Below, piece by piece: positions 55,155-64,000 of a stretch of 64,000 bases of DNA (position 1 is its first letter; each line of letters opens with the position of its first letter). A program made the position numbers and the translations under genes. Source of the stretch: Sphingomonas sp. HDW15A (GTDB taxonomy: Bacteria > Pseudomonadota > Alphaproteobacteria > Sphingomonadales > Sphingomonadaceae); assembly GCF_011301715.1 (NCBI RefSeq), contig NZ_CP049870.1:2170001-2234000 (forward strand). Reading direction: 5' to 3'. A model generated the notes under the pieces. It worked only from the letters and a program-made list of their open reading frames with translations, was not told where the DNA came from and ran no database searches.

Positions 55155-56197
55155 GCGCCGACTCCCCCGCTCAGCGTGGGAACGTCGAGGAACTTGAAGC
55201 CGTAATGCTTCAGCCAACGCAGGTCGCCGTCGAAGAAGGCGCGCAAATCGTCCATCCCGTATTTCAGCATCGCCAGCCGGTCGACGCCGGTGCCGAACGC
55301 GAAGCCCTGCCACTCGTCGGGGTCGAGCCCGCAATTGGCGATGACCTTCGGATGGACCATGCCGCTGCCCAATACCTCCATCCAGCCTTCCGAGCCGCCA
55401 ACGACCCGGCGGCCCTTTTCCGTCGACCAGCCAATATCGACCTCGGCCGACGGCTCGGTGAACGGGAAATAGCTAGGGCGCAGTCGAAGGACGATGTCGT
55501 CGCGCTCGAAAAAGGCTTTCAGGAACGTCTCAAGGGTCCATTTCAGGTGGCCCATGGTGATGCCCTTGTCGATCACCAGCCCCTCGATCTGGTGGAACAT
55601 CGGCGTGTGCGTGGCGTCGCTGTCGCTGCGATACACCCGACCCGGAGCGATGATGCGGATCGGCGGTTTCTGCGACTGCATCGTTCGGATCTGCACCGGC
55701 GACGTGTGGGTACGAAGCACGCGATGGCCGTCACCCTCGATGTAGAATGTGTCCTGCATCGCCCGCGCCGGATGCGCTTCGGGGATATTGAGGGCAGTGA
55801 AATTGTGCCAGTCGTCCTCGATCTCCGGGCCTTCCGCGACCGCGAAGCCAAGGTCGGCGAAAATCTCCGTGAGCTCGTCCATCACCTGCGCGACCGGATG
55901 GATTGATCCCGTCGGGGCGAAAGGGGCGGGAAGGGAAAGGTCGAGCCGCTCGGTCGCTAGCCTTTCCTCCAGCTCGGCGAATTCCAGGGCCTCCTTGCGC
56001 GCAGCGATGGCGGATGTCACCGCCTCGCGCTCGGCATGGATTCTCGGCGCCTCGACGGTGCGCGTGTCTGCATCCATCGCGCCGAGCGACTTCAGCTTGG
56101 CGGTGATCGCGCCGGACTTGCCGAGCGCCGCGACGCGTAGCTCCTCGAGCGCCGCGAGGCTTGGCGCCGCTTCGATTTGTTCAACCCAGTTCGACAT
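55151..56197 (-). CDS. pheS: Phenylalanyl-tRNA synthetase alpha subunit
   Basis: This class II catalytic subunit (348 residues) has an N-terminal coiled coil. Its motif 2 region includes [13 protein letters not shown] and [27 protein letters not shown] residues with phenylalanine-pocket elements, then [11 protein letters not shown]. Motif 3 is [24 protein letters not shown] 56197 fits the family. The gene follows the ScfR-like regulator by 42 bases on the same strand, so it may also be read from the regulator's promoter. Confidence 0.97.
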   Translation of the reverse strand: MSNWVEQIEAAPSLAALEELRVAALGKSGAITAKLKSLGAMDADTRTVEAPRIHAEREAVTSAIAARKEALEFAELEERLATERLDLSLPAPFAPTGSIHPVAQVMDELTEIFADLGFAVAEGPEIEDDWHNFTALNIPEAHPARAMQDTFYIEGDGHRVLRTHTSPVQIRTMQSQKPPIRIIAPGRVYRSDSDATHTPMFHQIEGLVIDKGITMGHLKWTLETFLKAFFERDDIVLRLRPSYFPFTEPSAEVDIGWSTEKGRRVVGGSEGWMEVLGSGMVHPKVIANCGLDPDEWQGFAFGTGVDRLAMLKYGMDDLRAFFDGDLRWLKHYGFKFLDVPTLSGGVGA

Positions 56198-56239
56198 GGG
56201 CCACGCCCTTAGCCGCGCTGCGCCGCACAAGCAAAAGGT

Positions 56240-57646
56240 TCACGAAGCGACGAACGGGTAGGGGGAAATCGTCTTCTTCGTCCGGTCCACAGCCAGCATC
56301 CGGCCCTGCGGCGGAGTCGCGCGATAGCCGCAGTCCAGCCTCGGGCAGATGGCGCAGGCCGGGCCGACCGGAGTCACCGGCGCCCGCTCCAGGTCGTAAC
56401 CGTCGGCGCAATGCAATTTGTGAGCATGCTCGATGTGGCAGCCTAGCCCGACTGCCAGCAGGCCGCCGCCAAGCTCGGTCTTGATCGGCCGCTCGATGGT
56501 CCGCGCGACGGTGAAGAAGCGCTGGCCGTCAGGGGTTTCGATCAGCTGGGTGACCACCTGCCCAGCCGCCTGAAAGGCGGCATGCAGGTTCCAGCGCGGG
56601 CAGGTGCCGCCGAACCGCGAGAAAGGGAATTGATCGCCGGCATAGCGCTTCGACACGTTGCCGGCCGGATCGACCCGAAGCATGAAGAAAGGAACGCCAC
56701 GCTGGCCGGGTCGGCCTAGCGTGGTGAAGCGATGCGCGACCTGCTCGACGTTGGCGCCGAACTCCCCGCATAGGCGGTCGATCGAGTAACGCATGTCCTC
56801 GCAAGCGGCCAGGAACCGGCCGTAAGGCATCATGATGGCGCCGGCGGCGTAATTGGCCAGGTGCATGTGCAGAAGCTGCGCGATTCCCTCGTCGGGCGGC
56901 GCTGCATCGGCCACCATCCGTTCCAGCAGCGGCGCGAACTCGAGAAGCGCAAGCTGGTATGCCAGGCCGAAGGTGCGGTTTTCCGCACGCAACTGGCTCG
57001 ACAACAGGAACAGACGCCGTTCCCTGTCGTAAAGTTGGCTAAGGTTGCCGAGCTCAGCTTGAGAAACGACCCGCGCGCTGACCCCCCACGCATCCTTCAG
57101 CCGCCGCCGCATCGGTTCGGCCATCGACAGCGGGTCGCTCAGCGCGCCGCCCAGGGTCTCGGCAGCTTCCTCCAGCCGCGGATAATGATTGCGGTGCGCC
57201 TGAATATAGTCGCGGACCCAGTTTTCCGGGGTCACCAGCGCCCGCGCGTCGCCGCCGGCCGCCACGCCGCCCTCGCGGCCCGCCTCCTTCAGCGCCGCAT
57301 AGAGCCGCACGATCGCGTCGGCGACCGACGGCGCATTATTGGCCAGCTCTGCGAGCTCGTAGCGCGGGACGCCGAGGTCCTGGAGCAGAGAGTCGGAGAA
57401 GATTTCCGCCAGCTCGTCCGCCCCGACCCCCTGACCGCCGCCAGCGGCAAATGCTCGCATGTCGACGTCGTAGCGTTCGGCCAGCTTAAGCAGCAGTGCC
57501 GCCGTCACCGGGCGCTGGTTGCGCTCAAGGTGATTGAGATAAGACGGGCTCACCCCAAGGCTTGCCGCCATGTCGGTCTGCGACAGGTCATGGTCGCGGC
57601 GAAGGCGGCGCAGGCGATGCCCCAGGAAAAGCTTAGCGGCGGACAC
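56240..57646 (-). CDS. ScfR/RamB-type transcriptional regulator (XRE HTH plus DUF2083)
   Basis: This 468-residue regulator has an N-terminal XRE helix-turn-helix (LGHRLRRLRRDHDLSQTDMA then SYLNHLERNQRP, about 8-50). A large central sensor region follows, then a C-terminal cysteine cluster (CHIEHAHKLHCADG, GPACAICPRLDCGYR) typical of DUF2083. Relatives (ScfR, RamB) control short-chain acyl-CoA and acetate/glyoxylate metabolism. It is divergent from aceA, and the inverted repeat at 57677-57692 in between is a likely operator. Confidence 0.92.
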   Translation of the reverse strand: MSAAKLFLGHRLRRLRRDHDLSQTDMAASLGVSPSYLNHLERNQRPVTAALLLKLAERYDVDMRAFAAGGGQGVGADELAEIFSDSLLQDLGVPRYELAELANNAPSVADAIVRLYAALKEAGREGGVAAGGDARALVTPENWVRDYIQAHRNHYPRLEEAAETLGGALSDPLSMAEPMRRRLKDAWGVSARVVSQAELGNLSQLYDRERRLFLLSSQLRAENRTFGLAYQLALLEFAPLLERMVADAAPPDEGIAQLLHMHLANYAAGAIMMPYGRFLAACEDMRYSIDRLCGEFGANVEQVAHRFTTLGRPGQRGVPFFMLRVDPAGNVSKRYAGDQFPFSRFGGTCPRWNLHAAFQAAGQVVTQLIETPDGQRFFTVARTIERPIKTELGGGLLAVGLGCHIEHAHKLHCADGYDLERAPVTPVGPACAICPRLDCGYRATPPQGRMLAVDRTKKTISPYPFVAS

Positions 57647-57676
57647 GGGGCATGACTGTCAAATTGTGTCCGTCAA

Positions 57677-57692
57677 CACAAGTCAACTTGTG
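57677..57692. promoter_or_regulatory. Inverted repeat in aceA/regulator gap: candidate operator
   Basis: CACAAGT-CA-ACTTGTG is a perfect 7-base inverted repeat with a 2-base spacer. A further half-like copy AATTGTG lies at about 57662-57668. It sits in the 134-base divergent gap, where the HTH regulator would be expected to bind and control aceA and itself. Confidence 0.6.
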
Positions 57693-57780
57693 ACAAACCG
57701 ACACTTTTTGCCGAGACGATTCGCCGAATGCGTGGTTTTCCTTTCCGCCTGACATCCACGCTTTTTCAGGATCGTAGCGT

Positions 57781-59055
57781 ATGACAAGTTTTGACCAATT
57801 CGTCCCCGCGCCCAACGGCCGATTCGACGGGATCACCCGTCCCTACGGCCCGGCCGAAGTGGAGCGCCTGCGCGGATCCTTCGTCCCCGACCACAGCCTC
57901 GCCCGCCGCGGCGCGCTGAAATTGTGGGAACGGTTGAAGCAGCCCGACCCGGTTCGCGCGCTCGGCGCGGTCACCGGCAACCAGGCGATGCAAATGGTCC
58001 GCGCCGGGCTCGAGGCAATCTACCTCAGCGGCTGGCAGGCCGCCGCCGACGCCAACACCGCAGGCGCAATGTATCCCGACCAGTCGCTTTACCCGGCCAA
58101 TACCGGCCCCGAACTCGCGCGCCGGATAAACCGCACGCTCCAGCGGGCCGACCAGATCGAACATACCGAGGGCGGGGCCCAGCGCGACTGGTTCGCGCCG
58201 ATCGTCGCCGATGCGGAGGCCGGCTTCGGCGGGCCGCTCAACTGCTTCGAGATCATGAAGGCCTATATCGAGGCGGGCGTTGCCGGCGTCCATTTCGAAG
58301 ACCAGCTCGCGTCCGAAAAGAAGTGCGGCCATTTAGGCGGCAAGGTGCTAATCCCGACCCAGGCGGCGATCCGCAACCTCGACGCCGCGCGCCTCGCCGC
58401 CGACGTGATGGGTGTGCCGACCGTGCTGGTCGCCCGCACCGACGCCGAAAGCGCTCGCCTCATCACCAGCGACGTCGACGAGCGCGACCGGCAATTCCTC
58501 ACCGGCGAGCGCACGCCCGAGGGCTTCTTCCGCCTCAAGGAAGGCACCGGGCTCGACCATTGCATCGCCCGCGGCCTGGCCTTTGCCGAGCATGCCGACC
58601 TGCTGTGGTGGGAAACCAGCCACCCGGACCTCGACGACGCGCGGACCTTCGCCGAAGCGGTACACAAGAAGTATCCGGGCAAATTGCTAGCCTACAATTG
58701 CTCGCCCAGCTTCAACTGGAAGGCCAAGCTCGACGAGGCGACCATCGCGAAGTTCCAGCGCGAACTCGGCGCGATGGGCTACAAGTTCCAGTTCGTCACC
58801 TTAGCCGGCTTCCACAGCCTCAACCACGGCATGTTCCAGCTCGCCAGCGGCTACCGCGACGGAGGCATGGCCGCTTACTCGCGCCTCCAGCAGGCCGAGC
58901 TTGCGGCGGAGGCCGACGGCTACACCGCGACCCGCCACCAGCGCGAGGTCGGCACCGGCTATTTCGACGCGATCGCGACGGCCATTTCGGCAGGTCAGGC
59001 ATCCACCGTCGCCCTCGCCGAGTCGACCGAGGTCGACCAGTTCGCCCACGCCTAA
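57781..59055 (+). CDS. aceA: Isocitrate lyase
   Basis: AceA splits isocitrate into glyoxylate and succinate in the glyoxylate shunt. The 424-residue protein has the catalytic signature KKCGH (about 180-184), [44 protein letters not shown] and [13 protein letters not shown] 57781 fits the family N-terminus. It is followed closely by a DUF4170 gene and malate synthase, and is divergent from its likely regulator. Confidence 0.98.
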   Translation: MTSFDQFVPAPNGRFDGITRPYGPAEVERLRGSFVPDHSLARRGALKLWERLKQPDPVRALGAVTGNQAMQMVRAGLEAIYLSGWQAAADANTAGAMYPDQSLYPANTGPELARRINRTLQRADQIEHTEGGAQRDWFAPIVADAEAGFGGPLNCFEIMKAYIEAGVAGVHFEDQLASEKKCGHLGGKVLIPTQAAIRNLDAARLAADVMGVPTVLVARTDAESARLITSDVDERDRQFLTGERTPEGFFRLKEGTGLDHCIARGLAFAEHADLLWWETSHPDLDDARTFAEAVHKKYPGKLLAYNCSPSFNWKAKLDEATIAKFQRELGAMGYKFQFVTLAGFHSLNHGMFQLASGYRDGGMAAYSRLQQAELAAEADGYTATRHQREVGTGYFDAIATAISAGQASTVALAESTEVDQFAHA

Positions 59056-59080
59056 CCGAGAGCGGGAAGGAGCCACCATC

Positions 59081-59280
59081 ATGACGCATCGTTACTGGGT
59101 CGTCGGCGGCGACTATGCCGACAGCCAATTCGCCAGGATCGTTCCAGGCACGGAAACCATCAGCGGCCCGTTCCCCGACGAAGTGCGGGCCCGCACCGAA
59201 TGGCAGCGCCTGACCTTCCGCGATCGCTGCGCGGCGCTGACCCGTTACACCATCGCCGTCGAGCCGAGGCTCGCCAGCCA

Positions 59281-59284
<4 letters not shown>
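59081..59284 (+). CDS. DUF4170 small protein
   Basis: This 67-residue protein matches DUF4170: RYWVVGGDYADSQFARI, GPFPDEVRARTEWQRLT and RYTIAVEP. The function is unknown. A strong AAGGAG ribosome-binding site precedes ATG 59081. It is sandwiched between aceA (25-base gap) and the malate synthase gene, overlapping the latter by GTGA, which suggests translation coupled to the glyoxylate shunt. Confidence 0.85.
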
Positions 59285-60849
<1,565 letters not shown>

Positions 60850-60858
60850 TAAGGCGCC

Positions 60859-61773
60859 ATGGCGCAGCATTGGCCTGAACTCAGCCACGCCCGCGACGGC
60901 GAGACCTTCGCCATCCTTCATCTGGCAACCCAGATGCTCGGCAAGCTTCGGGTCGCCCATGCACCATGGGTCAATCATGGCTGGCACGCGACCCTGCATC
61001 CTGTTGCCGAGGGTTTGGCGATCGAGCCCATCGCATCGCAGGCCGGCAATTTCACCTTGACGCTCGACCTCGCGCGCCATGCCATCGTGCTCCACGTCGG
61101 CGATGGCGAGCGCGACCTGTTGCCCCTGGACCTGGGAAGCATCGCTGCAATCCACAAGAACCTTATCGCGATGCTCGAATCGCACGGTCTTCCGGCGACT
61201 TTCCACGGCAAGCCAAACGAGATCGAGAATGCCGTCCCGTTCGCGGAGGACGCCGCGGCGCGAACTTACAATCCGGATTCCGCCGAGCGCCTTCATTCCG
61301 CCCTGGCCCGCATCGAACCGGTGTTCGAGCGATTCCGCGCCGGCTTCACGGGCAAATGCAGCCCGGTCCATTTCTTTTGGGGCAGTTTTGATCTCGCCGT
61401 TACGCGCTTTTCCGGGCGGAAGGCGCCGCCACACCCCGGCGGCGTTCCCGGTCTGCCCGACCGGATCGCTCGCGAGGCGTATAGCCACGAGGTGTCGAGC
61501 GCCGGCTTCTGGCCGGCCGGAATCGTCGATGCCGAGCCGTTGTTCTACAGCTACGCCTATCCTGAGCCTCCGGGCTTCCGCGACGGAGACGGTTCGCCTG
61601 GCCGATTCGATACGGCCCTTGGCGAGTTCGTACTTGGGTATGCCGAGGTGCGCTCCGCTTACGACCCGGAAGCGGCGCTACTGGCTTTCCTCAATCACAC
61701 CTATGCCTTGGCAGCTGACCTCGCCGACTGGGATCGCGAGGCGTTAGAGCGAACGCCGCTTCCGCCGCAATGA
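60859..61773 (+). CDS. DUF5996 family protein
   Basis: This 304-residue protein matches DUF5996: WPELSHARDGETFAILHLATQ, PWVNHGWHATLHP, and the block CSPVHFFWGSFDLAVTRFSG followed by YSHEVSSAGFWPAG. It has no signal peptide. The function is unknown. It starts 9 bases after malate synthase and probably shares that transcript. A terminator hairpin lies directly downstream, shared with the convergent rplT. Confidence 0.88.
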   Translation: MAQHWPELSHARDGETFAILHLATQMLGKLRVAHAPWVNHGWHATLHPVAEGLAIEPIASQAGNFTLTLDLARHAIVLHVGDGERDLLPLDLGSIAAIHKNLIAMLESHGLPATFHGKPNEIENAVPFAEDAAARTYNPDSAERLHSALARIEPVFERFRAGFTGKCSPVHFFWGSFDLAVTRFSGRKAPPHPGGVPGLPDRIAREAYSHEVSSAGFWPAGIVDAEPLFYSYAYPEPPGFRDGDGSPGRFDTALGEFVLGYAEVRSAYDPEAALLAFLNHTYALAADLADWDREALERTPLPPQ

Positions 61774-61803
61774 AAAGGGCGCCGCCGTTGCCGGCAGCGC
61801 CCT
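61772..61803 (-). terminator. Terminator for rpmI-rplT (facing DUF5996 gene)
   Basis: A GC-rich stem (GGGCGC..GCGCCC with an inner GCCG/CGGC part, loop TTG) is followed on the minus strand by TTTT. It serves rplT and may also slow transcription from the opposite side. Confidence 0.75.
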
Positions 61804-61831
61804 GATCCCCACCCCGAAGGGCTAGCGGCGT

Positions 61832-62200
61832 TTACGCAGCCTTCTTGTCGAGTGCTGCCTTCGCCTGTGCGATGATCGCGCTGAACGCTTCCGCCTCGTG
61901 CATCGCGATGTCGGCCAGGACCTTCCGATCGAGGTCGATGTTCGCAAGCTTGAGCGCGTGGATGAACTGACCGTAGGTCAGGCCTTCGGCGCGGACTGCG
62001 GCGTTGATTCGCTGGATCCACAGGGCGCGGAAGCGCCGCTTCTTAACTTTGCGATCGCGATAGGCGTACTGCCCGGCCTTTTCGACGGCCTGGCGGGCGA
62101 TTCGGATCGTGTTCTTGCGACGGCCGTAATAGCCCTTCGCGCTCTCCAGGATCCTCTTGTGCTTTGCGCGGGTGGTAACACCCCGTTTGACGCGTGCCAT
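61832..62200 (-). CDS. rplT: 50S ribosomal protein L20
   Basis: This 122-residue basic protein has the full L20 pattern ([59 protein letters not shown]). L20 binds 23S rRNA early in 50S assembly. It follows rpmI by 15 bases. infC, usually just before rpmI, is not present in this window segment. Confidence 0.99.
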   Translation of the reverse strand: MARVKRGVTTRAKHKRILESAKGYYGRRKNTIRIARQAVEKAGQYAYRDRKVKKRRFRALWIQRINAAVRAEGLTYGQFIHALKLANIDLDRKVLADIAMHEAEAFSAIIAQAKAALDKKAA

Positions 62201-62215
62201 TGTTCAACCGCTCCT

Positions 62216-62419
62216 TTACTTGAGGCCGTAGGGAGCCCAGCCCACGACGCGCGCCTTGTCGGCATCGCTGAGGACTTCGGTTCCACGGTTCTGGCGGATG
62301 TACTTGGCATTGTGGCTGATCAGGCGGTGACGCTTGCCGGCGACGCCGTGCTTGATCTTGCCAGAAGCGGTCATCTTGAAGCGTTTCTTGACGCCGCTCT
62401 TGGTCTTGAGCTTGGGCAT
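62216..62419 (-). CDS. rpmI: 50S ribosomal protein L35
   Basis: This 67-residue protein has the L35 pattern (PKLKTKSGVKKRFKMTASGK, GKRHRLISHNAKYIRQ). A strong ribosome-binding site (AAGGAGACGAAA) precedes the ATG. The 133-base gap upstream to prs contains a plausible promoter on the minus strand (TTGCCT, then TTATAG after 15 bases, around 62523-62549). That would make rpmI-rplT independent of prs. Confidence 0.98.
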   Translation of the reverse strand: MPKLKTKSGVKKRFKMTASGKIKHGVAGKRHRLISHNAKYIRQNRGTEVLSDADKARVVGWAPYGLK

Positions 62420-62552
62420 TTTCGTCTCCTTGTAGCCCGCAACGGGGCGACGTTATCGAACTGCCACGGCAGCCCTTACTGGCCGGGCCGTTCTGATTTC
62501 CATGAATTTGGAAAGCGGCCGCGCCTATAACAGAGAGCGAACGAAAGGCAAG

Positions 62553-63488
62553 TCAGTCGAACAGGCTGGAGACGCTCGATTCGTCGGCAATCCGGTGGAT
62601 CGCCTCGGCGAACAGCGGCGCGATGGAGAGCCGGCGGATCTTGCCTTTCGGGTCGTCCGGTTCGCCCGGGAAAATGCTGTCGGTCACGACCAACTCGCCG
62701 AGCTCAGATCCCTGCACGCGCGCCGCCGCGCCGCCGGAAAGCACGCCGTGGCTGCAATAAGCGACGACATCGGTCGCGCCTTGCTGCTTGAGGGCCGCAG
62801 CCGCGTTGCACAGCGTTCCCGCCGAATCGACGATATCATCGACCAGGATGCAGCAGCGCCCGGAAACGTCGCCGATGATGTTCATCACTTCGGATTCGCC
62901 GGCCCGCTCGCGCCTCTTGTCGACGATCGCCAGCGGGGCGTTGTCGAGTCTCTTCGCCAGGCTTCGCGCGCGAACGACGCCGCCGACGTCCGGCGACACG
63001 ACCATCAGTTCCTTGTTCCCCAACCGCTCCTTGATGTCGGCGGCCATCACCGGCGCTGCCCAAAGGTTGTCGGTTGGAATATCGAAGAAGCCCTGGATCT
63101 GTCCGGCATGGAGATCCATGGTCAGTACCCGGTCAGCTCCCGCGGTGGTGATCAGGTTGGCGACCAGCTTGGCGGAGATAGGCGTTCGGGGACCGGGCTT
63201 TCTGTCCTGCCGGGCATAGCCGAAATACGGGATGACGGCGGTGATCCGCTTGGCAGAGGCGCGCCGAAGCGCGTCGGTGCAGATCAAAAGCTCCATCAGA
63301 TTGTCGTTGGTCGGGTAGCTGGTCGACTGGATGACGAAGACGTCCTCGCCGCGAACATTCTCATTGACCTCGACGAACACTTCCTCGTCGGCGAAGCGGC
63401 GGACGCTCGCTTCGGTAAGCGAAATCTGAAGATAGTCGGCGATCGCCTTGGCGAGCGGCAGGTTGGAGTTGCCGGCCAGCAATTTCAT
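62553..63488 (-). CDS. prs: Ribose-phosphate pyrophosphokinase
   Basis: Prs makes PRPP for nucleotide, histidine and NAD synthesis. The 311-residue protein has [50 protein letters not shown] with the flexible-loop arginine, and the PRPP-binding [17 protein letters not shown] 63488 gives the usual start; the longer frame is not conserved. It is divergent from nadE, which uses PRPP-derived NAD precursors downstream in metabolism. Confidence 0.98.
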   Translation of the reverse strand: MKLLAGNSNLPLAKAIADYLQISLTEASVRRFADEEVFVEVNENVRGEDVFVIQSTSYPTNDNLMELLICTDALRRASAKRITAVIPYFGYARQDRKPGPRTPISAKLVANLITTAGADRVLTMDLHAGQIQGFFDIPTDNLWAAPVMAADIKERLGNKELMVVSPDVGGVVRARSLAKRLDNAPLAIVDKRRERAGESEVMNIIGDVSGRCCILVDDIVDSAGTLCNAAAALKQQGATDVVAYCSHGVLSGGAAARVQGSELGELVVTDSIFPGEPDDPKGKIRRLSIAPLFAEAIHRIADESSVSSLFD

Positions 63489-63568
63489 CGTCGTCCCCTT
63501 AGGCGGTTCGCGGCATCCTCTAGCGACGCATTGCGTTGGGCGGAAGGGCAGCCCTAAGGACAAATTGC

Positions 63569-64000
63569 ATGACCGACCGACTGACCATCGCCTTCGCCCA
63601 GCTCAACCAGCGGGTCGGCGACCTTGCGGGCAACGCGCAAGCAATGCTCGAATGGCGCGCCAAGGCCCAAGGCGCCGACCTCGTAGTGTTCCCAGAACTC
63701 CAGTTGACCGGCTATCCGCCGGAAGACCTTGTCCTGAAGCGCGAGTTTGTCCGCAGGACTATGGAACAGTCCGAGCGGCTCGTCGATTCGACGGCAGGAG
63801 GCGGCCCGGCGATCCTGTTCGGGTCGATCCATCATGAGGACGGTCTCGACTATAATGCGGTGTTGCTTGCGGAAGAGGGAAAGCTCGTTGCCCGGCGGCT
63901 GAAGCACGAATTGCCCAATTACGGCACGTTCGACGAGAAGAGGGTATTCGCCCATGGACCCCTCCCGGATCCTGTCGAATGGCGCGGCGTGAAGCTCGGC
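63569..64000 (+). CDS. nadE: Glutamine-dependent NAD+ synthetase (partial, runs off window)
   Basis: The visible 144 residues form the N-terminal nitrilase-type glutaminase domain: [19 protein letters not shown], the catalytic glutamate in [17 protein letters not shown] and the lysine in [19 protein letters not shown]. In this family that domain releases ammonia for the C-terminal synthetase. The nitrilase start and the [12 protein letters not shown] block are specific to glutamine-dependent NadE, though the synthetase half is outside the window. Confidence 0.92.
   Translation, partial: MTDRLTIAFAQLNQRVGDLAGNAQAMLEWRAKAQGADLVVFPELQLTGYPPEDLVLKREFVRRTMEQSERLVDSTAGGGPAILFGSIHHEDGLDYNAVLLAEEGKLVARRLKHELPNYGTFDEKRVFAHGPLPDPVEWRGVKLG

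Overview
The window is GC-rich alphaproteobacterial chromosome, most likely from a sphingomonad (Sphingomonadales). The basis is gene content and order (hemE next to a maf-aroE-coaE-dnaQ run, rho, mnmE-mnmG-rsmG-parA-parB, DUF4402 secreted proteins, an MmcB-type nuclease, DUF1674 and DUF1491 proteins), frequent GTG/TTG starts and many 1-4 base start/stop overlaps. Nearly all of it is core genome; I see no insertion sequence, prophage, integrase or CRISPR array.

Layout. 1-9.7 kb: rsmB (partial), a DUF1674 protein, gpsA-tsaD divergent from hemC-hemD and a membrane protein, a serine hydrolase, a 2OG-Fe(II) oxygenase, a DUF6491 lipoprotein, tRNA-Gly, a thioredoxin-TPR protein and a LON-domain protein. 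9.7-22.3 kb: ubiH-type hydroxylase, ftsK, lolA, xth, ribA, yggS, envelope proteins, leuS-lptE-holA. 22.3-35 kb: the replication-origin neighbourhood, with parB-parA-rsmG-mnmG-mnmE, two terC-type genes, rho and hemJ-hemE leftward of a 324-base non-coding region that I read as oriC, and maf-aroE-coaE-dnaQ rightward. Two parS-like palindromes lie in the left arm. 35-42.7 kb: hpf, ptsN, small conserved proteins, a cell-wall hydrolase, mmcB, ankyrin protein, metallopeptidase, class A penicillin-binding protein, msrB. 42.7-48.5 kb: a fimbria-like locus with three DUF4402 secreted proteins, a PapD-like chaperone and a 917-residue usher-like outer-membrane protein, with CtrA-like boxes in front of the units. 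48.5-52.8 kb: tRNA-Leu, a small secreted protein, a zinc-ribbon protein, ftsE-ftsX, a YdcF-like protein and plsC. 52.8-64 kb: pheS-pheT, a glyoxylate-shunt block (ScfR/RamB-type regulator, aceA, DUF4170, aceB, DUF5996), rpmI-rplT, prs and a partial nadE.

Two points matter most. First, the 42.7-48.5 kb locus looks like a non-classical chaperone/usher-type surface-fibre system under cell-cycle (CtrA) control; this is the best candidate for a poorly described system. Second, eight positions carry an apparent one-base loss in a run of G or C, breaking gpsA, the hemD-linked membrane gene (twice), the serine hydrolase (twice), the LON-domain gene (twice) and the metallopeptidase/PBP overlap. Restoring one G or C each time rebuilds the expected protein, so these look like sequence errors rather than pseudogenes; seven of the eight lie in the first 9.4 kb.
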